A DNA stretch of 64,000 nt from Lachnospiraceae bacterium (lineage in GTDB: Bacteria; Bacillota; Clostridia; Lachnospirales; Lachnospiraceae), in assembly GCA_030825115.1 (NCBI GenBank), contig JAPJQL010000003.1:62001-126000 (forward strand), read 5' to 3'. The notes below the pieces were generated by a model that searched no databases, had not been told where the DNA came from, and saw nothing but the letters and a program-made list of their open reading frames with translations. Positions 28,691 through 38,900 of this stretch are shown in pieces. How positions within the stretch are numbered: the first letter of the stretch is position 1; every line of letters begins with the position of its first letter. Both the position numbers and the translations under genes were made by a program.

Positions 28691-30303
28691 GACAGCCCCT
28701 CCATTCGCGCCCTGTACTCCAGGCACAGCATTGTAATATCATCAAACTGTACCGCGTCTCCTACAAACAAGTCAATGTCGGCTTTGACTCCCGAAAGCAG
28801 CTCCATCGGCGGCTTGTCCGCATATTTTCCCAAAACCGCTTCCAGCCTCTTCATTCCATAGAGCTCATTGCCGGTGTTCATAGCCTCTGTGATTCCATCT
28901 GTATACTGGAAAATCTTGTCTCCCGGCTCCAGCTGCATCGTTCCGGCCCGGTAGCAGATTCCCTCCATGCCGGCCAGAACAAACCCGGCTCGTATTTTAT
29001 AAGGCTCGTAAACGCCGCCATTTTTGCAGATAAACGGAATCTCATGCCCCGCATTGACGAACCGGAACTCGCCTGTAACCAGATCCAGGACCCCTTCAAA
29101 TGCGGTGATGAACAGACCCTCGCTGTTGGATTCACACAATAGGTTGTTGACCTCTGTAAACACCTCTCCCAGATCACGCCCCGGCTGGGTGTGGTCTTTG
29201 ATCAGTGTCTTTCCGATTACCATAAACAGGGCCGCAGGCACTCCCTTCCCCGACACATCCGCCATAACAATGGCAAGATGCCTTTCATCTACCATAAAGA
29301 AATCGTAAAAATCTCCTCCCACTTCCTTTGCCGGGTTCATCGTCGCGTAGATGTCAAATTCTTTCCGGTCCGGAAACGCCGGAAAAATACAGGGGAGCAT
29401 GGAAAACTGAATCTGGGTCGCCACATCAAGCTCCGCGCCGATCCGCTCTCGTTCCGCTGTAACTGCGGTCAGATTTTTTATATATTCCGACAGCTCCACC
29501 GTCATAAACTGAAAGGCGTCTGCCAGCTCCTCAAACTCATCCCCGGTCTTTAGGCTGATGGAAAAATGCTCCAAATCTTCCATGTTGTTTTTGATCAGCA
29601 CCGAAGCTGCATCGTGCAGCACTTTTGCAGGCCGGATCACAATTCGGCGGATATAATAATAATACGTGACTATGGATATAAACATGGCAAGACCCGCGAT
29701 GGAGACAGCGGTCAGCACAAAACGGTAAATATCATGGTTGATCTGTTCCATGGAAATATCAACACCGGAGAGCGCCACCGGTTCTCCCGCCGAATTAAGA
29801 ATCGGCACATAGGCGGAAGCCAGATATCCGTACTCCTCATTTCTCGTAAACAGAATATTGTGCTGGCCGTTTGCAGAAAAAGCGTCATGCATGACTTCAT
29901 AGCCCCCGCCATAATAACCGTCGGTTTCCAGAAACGCACGGACCCCCTCTTCCCCTTCGGTTCCTGCATCCCATATATATACCATGACATCTTCCTCGGG
30001 AACAACCACGTAAAAATATTTCAGCCCCACGGTCTGCTTTACGCGAAGCAGCGTATTTCCAACCTTCTCATAATATTCATCCCTTTGTCCGGTGACATAG
30101 TAGTTCTCCACCATGTCCCCGTCGATCATTTCCGCCGCGATCGTGGCTTCATCAAACGCCACCTTCCCATACCGCTTCTCCATCTGGCTGCGGTACAAGA
30201 CAACGACAACCGACGTCAGCGCCAGGACGAGGACCGCCGCCATCAGCACAAGTCCCAGAATCAGCTTTGGCTGCAGACGGAATTTTATTTTTTTACGATT
30301 CAT
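28687..30303 (-). CDS. Membrane sensor with HAMP and SpoIIE/PP2C phosphatase domains
   Basis: The 538-residue protein has a membrane segment at about 12-34, an extracellular sensor of about 150 residues with GVDISMEQINHDIYRF at its end, a second membrane segment near 190-212, a HAMP linker (IRPAKVLHDAASVLIKNNME), a coiled stretch ERIGAELDVATQIQFSMLP, and a SpoIIE-type PP2C domain. The phosphatase motifs EVGGDFYDFF and MADVSGKGVPAALFM carry the metal-binding aspartates. Such proteins dephosphorylate STAS proteins, releasing them to bind the HATPase. It overlaps the HATPase gene and formyltransferase gene at its two ends. Confidence 0.92.
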   Translation of the reverse strand: MNRKKIKFRLQPKLILGLVLMAAVLVLALTSVVVVLYRSQMEKRYGKVAFDEATIAAEMIDGDMVENYYVTGQRDEYYEKVGNTLLRVKQTVGLKYFYVVVPEEDVMVYIWDAGTEGEEGVRAFLETDGYYGGGYEVMHDAFSANGQHNILFTRNEEYGYLASAYVPILNSAGEPVALSGVDISMEQINHDIYRFVLTAVSIAGLAMFISIVTYYYYIRRIVIRPAKVLHDAASVLIKNNMEDLEHFSISLKTGDEFEELADAFQFMTVELSEYIKNLTAVTAERERIGAELDVATQIQFSMLPCIFPAFPDRKEFDIYATMNPAKEVGGDFYDFFMVDERHLAIVMADVSGKGVPAALFMVIGKTLIKDHTQPGRDLGEVFTEVNNLLCESNSEGLFITAFEGVLDLVTGEFRFVNAGHEIPFICKNGGVYEPYKIRAGFVLAGMEGICYRAGTMQLEPGDKIFQYTDGITEAMNTGNELYGMKRLEAVLGKYADKPPMELLSGVKADIDLFVGDAVQFDDITMLCLEYRARMEGLS

Positions 30304-31135
30304 CCGTTACACCACACTTTCTCTCCAGCAAGATCAGGCGAAGATGCCCGTCCGACACCCGGTACAGCACCTGGTCATCTCCAACCTCGATCACATCCTG
30401 GTCTAACTTTGTCACCCCGGTATCCAGGGCGCGGATATAGTACCATGTCCCACGGATCATCACCTGTGACATCTGGTTATAGCACCGGAAACACGCTCTG
30501 GCCTCCGCCCTCGTCATCAGATGGGTGATCGTAAGTTTTTCCGCCGCCGGGCGTTTCCAGTAGGGATGCTTTCTGGGTTCCTCCTGCTTTTGGGCAGATA
30601 CCCACCGGTTCTCAAAATCCTCCATGAGCTCCCGCGTCATCCGCTCAGCCGCTTCCTTACACTGCAAATAGACATCCATACTGTCCATATCCTCCGTGAC
30701 AGTTATCTTCGCCTGGTCCAGAATATCGCCGCCGTCCAGGTCCGCCGTCATCTTGTGCATGGTGATCCCGCTTTCTAAAAGCCCCCGCTCCATAGCGGCT
30801 TCAATCGGATAATAGCTTCTGCCTTCCGGCAAAAGCGAGCTGTGAAGATTAATACCGCGAAACTCATCCACATCTCCAGGAACCGGCAGGATCCGGTTGT
30901 ATTCCGCAGAAAAAAAGAGTCTGCACCCCTCCCCGAACAGCCTTTTCGTCTCCTCCGCCGTCATATCCTCATAATGCACCGGTATTCCATATTTTTTTGC
31001 CTCTCTCACAATGGCGTACTCCGTAAAACAGTCTTCGTCATTGTGGTAGGTATACAATGACAAAACCTCATGATTTCTTGCAAAATAAGAAAAACAGGAC
31101 AGAAACACATCTGTTCCAAAATATACGATCCTCAA
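30293..31135 (-). CDS. Formyltransferase-family protein
   Basis: The 280-residue protein belongs to the formyl-tetrahydrofolate-dependent transferases: IVYFGTDVFL at the start, the catalytic Asn-x-His in GINLHSSLLPEGRSYYPI, and ADLDGGDILDQ with the catalytic Asp. The C-terminal part (about 205-275) resembles the Fmt tail domain. It is not the housekeeping methionyl-tRNA formyltransferase by context; it sits between MATE-HATPase and phosphatase genes with overlaps or gaps of fewer than 20 bases. The substrate is unknown; formylation of an amino sugar or protein amino group is possible. Confidence 0.82.
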   Translation of the reverse strand: MRIVYFGTDVFLSCFSYFARNHEVLSLYTYHNDEDCFTEYAIVREAKKYGIPVHYEDMTAEETKRLFGEGCRLFFSAEYNRILPVPGDVDEFRGINLHSSLLPEGRSYYPIEAAMERGLLESGITMHKMTADLDGGDILDQAKITVTEDMDSMDVYLQCKEAAERMTRELMEDFENRWVSAQKQEEPRKHPYWKRPAAEKLTITHLMTRAEARACFRCYNQMSQVMIRGTWYYIRALDTGVTKLDQDVIEVGDDQVLYRVSDGHLRLILLERKCGVTDES

Positions 31136-31151
31136 AATTCACACCTCGTTA

Positions 31152-32894
31152 CTATATCGTAAGGACCAGGGAGTTAAACCCCTGATACCGCTGATAATGA
31201 AAGTCTTCCGCCTTTTTTTTCAAAACCAGGATTCCCATGGAATCCATAAAGATCTCTTCCCCTGACTGCACACGCCTTGTCTCCATATCAAACGGGTTGA
31301 ATTTCCAGGCATTGTCCCTTAAATACAATTTGAATTTTCCGTTTTCAGCAGCAATGACCGTGATCTGGATATAGCCGTCGTCCCGGCCCTTCATTCCGTT
31401 CGTCAAGATAGCCATTCCCAGTTCTTCGACCGTCATGACCACAAAATATCTCTGTTCCCTGCTCGCATTCCATTTAGAACAGAATTCTTCAATCCGGCTG
31501 CACACTTCGGCCAAATCTGTCACATTGCCCGAAATCGTGTGCTGAAATACCCGCTCCATATCTCCGTCGTCAATGGTATAACGGCTGATTTTTCTCCATA
31601 AGAAGAAAAGGAGCAGGGAGAGCAGTTCCGTCGTGGGAAACAAAAACCAGAAATTTTTCAAGCCGCACATGGAAAATAAGAGGGTACAGGGAAGCAGGAT
31701 GGCGGCCCCTCTCATGGTTTCGATCATAAATACTGCCTTTAACCGCTCACAGGACTGATAATAATTGCAGATCAAGATGCTGATACCTGCAAAAAATGCC
31801 CCGGCACAGTAGATTCTAAGCGCGCCTGACGCAATCGACTTAAGAGCCGCCTCATTCACGCCAAACAACATACAGAACATTCCTGGAAACAGCATCACCA
31901 GGACGATCAAAACACTTCCCACCGCAATGCCCGAAGCAAATCCTATCCTCGCTGCATTCCTGCGCCCTGCCACGTTGTGTTCTCCATAATAGGTTGACAA
32001 AATGGGCTGCATGGCCCGGGCTGTTCCTTCATACAGGTACAGGATCAGATAAGAAGTATTCTGTATCAGATCAAAGACGGCCACGCCGTTTTCCCCGGAA
32101 AGCCGCATCAGGACATTGTTGCAGAGCCAGAAAAATACAAGCTGGTATAAATACTGTACGGAAGTCGCAAAGCCGGACCGCAGACTCTCCATCACTTCCC
32201 TCACCGGAATCTTTTTTAGGAATTCCGGGGTCAGATGAGAGTCTTTTTCAAACAGGCCCGGCAGATAGATCCCGATGGCGATCATCTGTCCGATGGCGGT
32301 AGAAAGCGCCGCCCCTCTGGTCCCCATTCCGAATTCCAATACCAGGAGGATGTTTAACGCAATATCGCTGATATTGCCGATGACTGACCCCATCCCCGCA
32401 CGTTTCTGTCTGCTGTCATTCCTCAAAAAATAGTTCAGTATGTTTGACAGATAGAATAACGGCGTCGACAAGATCAGAATGAACAGATAGTCCTTTGTAT
32501 TGTAAAATAATCTGCCATCTGCCGGCGTTGTTCCGAGGAATGCAAGAAGCGGTTCGAGGCACAGGATCCCTGCCGCAGCCGTCAGGATGCTGCAAAGAAA
32601 CGCCAGCTCCAGCACCGCCAAAAAATGACGGTGCGCCTCCTGCTCCTGCCCCTTGCTGAGCAATGTTGAAAAACGCACGGAGCCGCCCAGCCCAAACCCA
32701 TGCGCCATCATACAGTTAAACATATAGACCGGCAGGATCAGGCTGATGGCGGCAAGTCCTGCCGCCCCCAGCTTCTGCCCCACCACCACGGCATCTGCCA
32801 TATCGCTAAGCGCCCAGCCCAGAGAAGAAACCATAGCTGGCCACCACAGCCTGAAATACATTGGGCCGGTAAATTTGTCTTTATTCATTTTCAA
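31152..32894 (-). CDS. MATE-type transporter fused to a HATPase-like domain
   Basis: Residues 1 to about 445 form a MATE transporter with twelve hydrophobic segments (start MYFRLWWPAMVSSLGWALSD). A linker leads to a C-terminal domain at about 455-580 resembling RsbW-type HATPases: FVVMTVEELGMAILTNGMKG is the N box and LRDNAWKFNPFD stands where the G1 box (DxGxxF) should be, while DSMGILVLKKKAEDFHYQRY matches the G2 end. The G1 glycine is replaced, so ATP binding may be weak and the domain may act mainly as a STAS-binding module. It lies directly after a STAS gene. Confidence 0.85.
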   Translation of the reverse strand: MKMNKDKFTGPMYFRLWWPAMVSSLGWALSDMADAVVVGQKLGAAGLAAISLILPVYMFNCMMAHGFGLGGSVRFSTLLSKGQEQEAHRHFLAVLELAFLCSILTAAAGILCLEPLLAFLGTTPADGRLFYNTKDYLFILILSTPLFYLSNILNYFLRNDSRQKRAGMGSVIGNISDIALNILLVLEFGMGTRGAALSTAIGQMIAIGIYLPGLFEKDSHLTPEFLKKIPVREVMESLRSGFATSVQYLYQLVFFWLCNNVLMRLSGENGVAVFDLIQNTSYLILYLYEGTARAMQPILSTYYGEHNVAGRRNAARIGFASGIAVGSVLIVLVMLFPGMFCMLFGVNEAALKSIASGALRIYCAGAFFAGISILICNYYQSCERLKAVFMIETMRGAAILLPCTLLFSMCGLKNFWFLFPTTELLSLLLFFLWRKISRYTIDDGDMERVFQHTISGNVTDLAEVCSRIEEFCSKWNASREQRYFVVMTVEELGMAILTNGMKGRDDGYIQITVIAAENGKFKLYLRDNAWKFNPFDMETRRVQSGEEIFMDSMGILVLKKKAEDFHYQRYQGFNSLVLTI

Positions 32895-32909
32895 AGCGCT
32901 TCTCCAAAC

Positions 32910-33221
32910 TCATGATTCCGGTTCAATCGTCAGTATCTCGCTGAACCCTGTCAATTCGAACACTTCCATAATCGTTTCGTTGACATGGCGGACCGCCAGA
33001 CTCCCCCGCATCATCTTGTGTGCATTTAAAATCACCCGCAGGCCTGCGGAAGACAGATAATCAAGCTCCCGCATATCCAGAACAAGGGAACGGACATCCT
33101 CCATATTCTCCTTCAGTTCGGCCTCCAGCTGCGGCGCCGTAATGGTATCCAGCCTTCCCCGAAGAAACAGAGTCAGCGCTGTTCCATTCATTTGCCTTTC
33201 AATTACCATAATTCTCTCCAA
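32910..33221 (-). CDS. STAS-domain anti-anti-sigma-type protein (first copy)
   Basis: The 103-residue protein is a single STAS domain: LTLFLRGRLDTITAPQLEAEL and LVLDMRELDYLSSAGLRVILNAHKMM hold the expected Ser that a partner HATPase would phosphorylate (second Ser of SSAGLR). It begins five bases before the end of the 879-residue protein gene and precedes the MATE-HATPase gene by 16 bases. With the SpoIIE phosphatase and HATPase it completes a partner-switching set. Confidence 0.9.
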   Translation of the reverse strand: MERIMVIERQMNGTALTLFLRGRLDTITAPQLEAELKENMEDVRSLVLDMRELDYLSSAGLRVILNAHKMMRGSLAVRHVNETIMEVFELTGFSEILTIEPES

Positions 33222-33225
33222 TCCG

Positions 33226-35865
33226 TCATTTCGTCCTTTTGGGAGCTTCCGAAGTTAATGCGTCCCGTGAAGGGCTTGCCGGGACACTTTTCGCCGGTGC
33301 GGCGCTTTTCCCACCCTGGACGAACTGGTTAAAGTCCGTTACCTCGACGCGGGAGTTTCCGGTCTTCGGTTCCTTCTCCGCCTTTTTTCCGCCCTTATTC
33401 ATATCCGCTTTTAATGCATCTTCCACAGAGATTGGACATGGGCCACCGTTTAAGTAAGCATCCAGAGCCTGGTTTTTCTCCTCCTCGTTGCCTTTAAACT
33501 TCGTCTCAAAAGCGACATTCAGCTGCGTTGCCTCGATCATCAGCTTCATGGGATCGATCGCCTGGCCGATCTCGCTTATGGTCTTTCCCGCCAGCAGGCT
33601 CGCATAGCGCGCCGTCATGATCATGCCGACCGCCCGCATCTGCGGATGTATGTTGGGATTTACCGCGTCAAGGGCAAATCCCGCCGCATACGCGGCCGTC
33701 TGGATCGAGTTTGTGATATGCGTCCGCTCCTCCTCGCTCTCAAAGGAATTCTGAAAATCCTTATTGTGCTTCCAGAAATCACTTCCCTGGTCATGATCGA
33801 TACAGACCCGGCTGAGGGCCGACAGCCGCTTACTGACCGATGCCGCCTGAATCGGATCCGTCAGATCCACATCCGGAAACGGCTCGTCAAGAATCTTTAA
33901 ACCGCTGGTCCGAAACAATGCGCCGTATGCCCGGCCGGACTTTTCGGGAACCTTTCCCTTTTCGTCTGCAGCCGGATTGGCTCCAAGAAACCAGAGAAGG
34001 TCTTCCCCCGCTTCTTTTGACGCAGTTCGAATCTCCGGGCTGTCCGAGAGGATCTCGTTCATGGTATAGCCCTTCGTGAACATGATAAGCTGCGCGAAAC
34101 TTTCCCTGCTTGGCGCTCTTCCCATGCCCGGGATCCGGCTCTTTCCTTCCAGTGTATTCCCCGCCGACTCGATCTGTCTCTGTTTTTCCGGCGTGTCTGC
34201 GTCAAAGTAATAATCATCTAATCCCGTGACCACTACCTGTTCGCGGTACATCTTCTCCGCAGTTTCTCTTATGATCTTGCCACAGGTTCCGGCGTCCACT
34301 CCGTTTACAGCCATCCCTTCCTTGACGGCCGGCGACAGCTTTTTGGATATCTCGTTTCCATATTTTTCAATCTGGTTTATGGCCACATGGTCTTCCATGC
34401 TCATCTCGGCAATGCGGCCATTTTCCGCCAGAACTTCTTTGAGACGCTGAGTTGCCACCGTGCTTCCCAGAACATCATTGCTCTTTACAAGCGACAAATC
34501 ATATACCTTAAAAGCATTCTGTACAACACCGAGAGCCCCGGGATGCTTATCCCCCTTAAAATTCTCGAAGAAATTCATATACCTTGTGCGGTCCTCATCG
34601 GACAACCGATTATATACCCCGTCATATACCGCCCTGGTCTGCTGGCTCACATTGCTGTCTGCACTGCTGTGTCCCTTCCAGAACTGTACTGCTTTTCTTT
34701 CGGTGGTCATCTCCAGCGCCTGATGCGCTCCAACACAGAAAACCTGCATATTTTTAAGGAACGCTGTCGTCGCTTTCTGATTATTAATATCGGTAAAGGC
34801 CGCCTTTTTTTCCTCCGTGCTGATATTGTCCGGGAGCCCCATCGCATAGGCCATCTCTTTTCCGATATCCATAGAACTGAGCTGTCTTGCCCCTTCTGCA
34901 ATCATCTGTGAAAGAGCTTCCGGATGATCCTTCGCCCCCATTAAGATATCGACAACTTCCTGCCCTGCTTTTCGTTTCTCCTCCTGGAACTTTTGCGGAT
35001 CCATCGCATCCGCAAAACGGATTTCCGGATGATCGTGCATCAGGTGGAGTACGGAGAGGCTGAGTACCCCGCCAAAACCGCCTCTGCGAAGTTCAAAGCT
35101 TAATGACTGCATCTCCTGTCCCCGGTCAAGACCTACAAACGATTCCAAAAGGCGTTCCGGGATTGGTCTTGTATTGGAGTACATGGGCTCAAAACTGTCC
35201 ATCTGACGTTTTTTCTCTCTGTTTTGCATCGCCGCCGCAAAAATCTTTTCCGACTGGATCTGTTTTATCTTCGCATGTCTCTGATCTTTTCCGGCATCAT
35301 CTGCCATAAGCCGCTCCGCCTGATGCGCCCGGCTCCGCTCATACCAGCGCTCTTTCCCGTCCAGTACATGAAGATCGAGATTGATCGTTGCCACCTGGAC
35401 AGACATATTCCCAAGCTCGTCTAACGCAGGAACTCCAAGCTCCACATGATGCTTTCCATCCGTGGACGCAGCCATGATCTCCCGCTTGATCAACTTCTCC
35501 TTTTCAGAAAATCCCCTGGAGGAAAACCCAGGGTCACGCATCTTTATATAATCCTCCACAGCCAACCCGTCGATAAAGAAAAGCTGTGTTTCTGAAGTGA
35601 TCCCCGCTTCCTTCGTGACAGGATGATCCAAAAGCCCTTTAAGCGCCGGCGCACTGCCAAACACCCTGTCATAGGCCGCCGCGCCAGCCTCTGCAGACTC
35701 TGACGGATTCTGTAAAGACAGCTTATACACGTCATCTGCCATGGATTCCAAAAGCACAGGGGCAAAATTCTCCAAACCGGCTACCACCTCTTTCGGAATC
35801 CGCTCTTGTCCCATGCCCTGAAACCTCTCTCCCTCTGATCTGCCTGTTCTTTCGTTCCTACCCAT
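33226..35865 (-). CDS. Large soluble protein of unknown function, possible secretion substrate
   Basis: No known family was recognised in these 879 residues. There is no signal peptide or membrane segment; the sequence is hydrophilic and mainly helical. A segment at about 105-165 (TQLFFIDGLAVEDYI, then KLIKREIMAASTDGKH) resembles a module repeated in the 1116-residue protein at 56199-59549. The C-terminus is rich in Lys, Pro and Ser (ending SEAPKRTK). The start at 35865 follows AAAGGAGAGAGG; an in-frame ATG 51 bases earlier lies before that ribosome site. It sits in the secretion operon, so I infer either an effector or a cytoplasmic factor of the system. Confidence 0.7.
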   Translation of the reverse strand: MGRNERTGRSEGERFQGMGQERIPKEVVAGLENFAPVLLESMADDVYKLSLQNPSESAEAGAAAYDRVFGSAPALKGLLDHPVTKEAGITSETQLFFIDGLAVEDYIKMRDPGFSSRGFSEKEKLIKREIMAASTDGKHHVELGVPALDELGNMSVQVATINLDLHVLDGKERWYERSRAHQAERLMADDAGKDQRHAKIKQIQSEKIFAAAMQNREKKRQMDSFEPMYSNTRPIPERLLESFVGLDRGQEMQSLSFELRRGGFGGVLSLSVLHLMHDHPEIRFADAMDPQKFQEEKRKAGQEVVDILMGAKDHPEALSQMIAEGARQLSSMDIGKEMAYAMGLPDNISTEEKKAAFTDINNQKATTAFLKNMQVFCVGAHQALEMTTERKAVQFWKGHSSADSNVSQQTRAVYDGVYNRLSDEDRTRYMNFFENFKGDKHPGALGVVQNAFKVYDLSLVKSNDVLGSTVATQRLKEVLAENGRIAEMSMEDHVAINQIEKYGNEISKKLSPAVKEGMAVNGVDAGTCGKIIRETAEKMYREQVVVTGLDDYYFDADTPEKQRQIESAGNTLEGKSRIPGMGRAPSRESFAQLIMFTKGYTMNEILSDSPEIRTASKEAGEDLLWFLGANPAADEKGKVPEKSGRAYGALFRTSGLKILDEPFPDVDLTDPIQAASVSKRLSALSRVCIDHDQGSDFWKHNKDFQNSFESEEERTHITNSIQTAAYAAGFALDAVNPNIHPQMRAVGMIMTARYASLLAGKTISEIGQAIDPMKLMIEATQLNVAFETKFKGNEEEKNQALDAYLNGGPCPISVEDALKADMNKGGKKAEKEPKTGNSRVEVTDFNQFVQGGKSAAPAKSVPASPSRDALTSEAPKRTK

Positions 35866-35916
35866 ATGATCCTCTCTCCTTTCCTGCCGCAATATCATGG
35901 CCTGTCTCTTTTGCAC

Positions 35917-38900
35917 TTACTTCGGTTTATTAATAAAAATCTTATAAAGATGCGCCTGGTAAATATCATCCGGCACAATACTCCTGTATTCCGGCACCCC
36001 GTTTACCTCGGTCAGAGTATCCTCCTTGCTGAATCCTAAAAGAATCAGATCATACCCGTCCTTTCCGCTCTTTGACTCCTCCAGCCACCCCCTGAAATAG
36101 CTGCCGCCCATACTGCCGCCTTTGTAGGGATATTTGTCCGTGATCCGCTCGACTACTTCCATCTTAGATCCAACCGGCGCATATCCCTTCTTATACCGAT
36201 ACAGCACCACGCCCTCCTGCAGGGAGATGTTGAGAAAATATATGGAATTATCATTCTTCTTCCTGTGTGGCAGAAGGATCGTGTGATCCTGACTTAAAAA
36301 TTCCGTATCTGTCTTTACCTGTTCTGTCGCTTTTGCGTCTTTATAGAGGTCATCCATCTTGACGCCAAGGTTGGTATTGACCTTTTCCTGGTCTTTTTTC
36401 TCGACGGTTTGGCTGCTTGTATACTCTAAAAACGGCCTGTTCATAACGGAATTGTTGTTATCACTTAAACGATAGACGCTATCCGCCTGTTCCCCCATGG
36501 AATTCACACAGACATATGTTTTTCCTTTCTCAAAATAAACATTATTACCTGTTTTATTATCCGCCAATGCTGTTCCGCTGTACATAAGATAGACTGACTT
36601 TTCCCCAAAGGAACGAGGTAATTCAGCTCCAACAAGCTGGTTAATATCGACAATACATTTTGTCTCACGGGCACCCTGGTCAAAATAAGTACTGCCACTT
36701 CCCCCTCCCATACAGGCATCTTCCACCAGATTGCCCATCTTATAAGGATAGGAAGAAGCCGGTTTCATATTCTCAAAATTGATCAGCGCGACCGTAGAAC
36801 CGTCCGTTATCGCCACCCTGGACTTGCTGATGCGGTTCATAATATAGGGATTCTTACCGCTGTAGGCCTTTTCATCGCTGGAATAAGGCAGATAGTAATT
36901 GGGATTACTCCTCTTGTAAACACTTTCCAGGCTGTCAAGCTTCTGAATCGAAACATCTGTAATAAAGACCGTTCTTGTCAACTGTTCCGACTCAACCCTG
37001 ATCACTGAGTTGTCGCCAATCCCCGGTGACAGGCCAATCTTCCACACCGTCTCCCGAAGCTCCTTTTTAGCCTCTTTTCTCACGTTGTCATTGGCTCCTC
37101 TGTTTACCTGCGAGATCAGTTCCTGCATCCTGTCGCACTGCTTTAAAAGAATGGACTGCTGATTGTCAAAGGTCAGATCGTCCCGCCGTTCCAAAATGAT
37201 CTGTGGTTCCAGCTCCTCCAGAGACTTTCCGGCTGTCAAAAGAATCTCCGACTGTTCTGCGATCACCTGTAAATGTTCTTTCATGGCCATTATCTTTTCG
37301 TGGTAAACAGCATATCCATCCCTGTACGGGTCTATTTCCACTTCCGTCCCGTCGTCACCCACGACCTTTACAGGCGTATAGGAAAACCTCTCCGCAAAGC
37401 CGGAAACCTGTGTCAGACTTTTCTCCGCCTGTTCTAACCATGCCGGGAGATTCTTACTGTCTCCCAGGCTCGAAAGATCGGTGATCTTTTCGCTTTCCGG
37501 AAAATTCTCTGAAAACGACTGGAAAAGAAATTCAAAGGACTCCTTCGTCTCATCGTCCATCTCCTGCTTTTTCAGCGATAAATTGTCCAGCACCGTACCG
37601 TAATATGGGATTGACGCGCTGTGATACGCATCCATAAACGCCTTGAAGCTGGTATCGATCTTACTTTGTGCACTCTGGATCCTCTCATACAGCTCTGCAG
37701 CTTTGCGGAGGGATTCCACCTGTTCCTCCGTCAGGGTTCTGACCATAGTCTCCGGTTTGTCCGGCTGGAACATCACGGTCTCATTGCACGTGATCTTTAC
37801 CGACCGCGGAGCCGTCGTAATCTCCTCAAACACGAGAAGGATCTGTTCCTTCAGGTCCTCAATTTCTTCTTTTAATGCTTCCTCTTCCTCCGAAAGCTCT
37901 TCTTCTGCGTCCGAATCACTTGCCTTACCTGCCGTCTCCCCCTTGTTCTTTAGCTGACCGCTCTTTCCCTCTATCTCCTTTTGTAACTCCAGAACCTGTT
38001 CCCACTTCTCAAGGATCAGAGAAAGATCTTCTACATTGCGTTCCGACACCTGAACATTTGCTCCGGTTTTTATCTCATTTTCAAAGGACTCCTTCCTGGA
38101 TTTGATCTCAAGAGGGATTCTGGCCCGCTCTTCTTCAAACGCCTTTTTCATCTCATTGTCGTTGGTGATCTGAATCACAGAAAGATTGCTCTCCGTATAA
38201 CTTGCGTACTTAATCCCCAATGTGGCGGCTGCGACTGTATAAAACGCCGGATTCTCTTCGTTTACCTTTTCATCCACACTGTAATCCGCGCTGTCTTCCG
38301 TACTGTCAGCTGTACTGCTTTCTGCGGCCGTTTCCGTCTTATCGTCTGCACTTTTCTTCACTTCCGTTCGGAACTGGAAAACTGCCGTATATTTCCAGGC
38401 GGACTGATAATACGAATTCTTATCCCCCATCGGATAAAGCTCCAGGTCCGTCAACGTTATCTCCTGATCTTTGGACACAGGCGCATAGACGGATGAACGT
38501 CTCCCGTACACCTCAAAATGATACGTTTCTCCATTGTTTACAAACGCCACATCGATCACACAGTGATCATCCTGATTCGGAGCGCCGGTCATATCATACT
38601 GTTTTTCTTTTGCATACTCCTGCAGGGCAGCAAGCAAATAGCTGCTGTAATCAGGGCTTGCAGTGACGTAAGCCGTTGTTGTTTTGCCATCGGCGGCATA
38701 TTCTACCTTTAAAGTTTTTTCATATGTCCGAAACCACTCCGCTTCCGCTTTTTTATCATCCAGCCCCGCGACATACTCGTCCATAATATGATAGAGCTGT
38801 GCCTCCGTCCCGTTCTTTTTTGCCGTCTCTAGATCGTTCGCATCCAGCTTATACGTCACGTCATAAGTGACAATCTCATTGTTGATCCCACTGTACTTAT

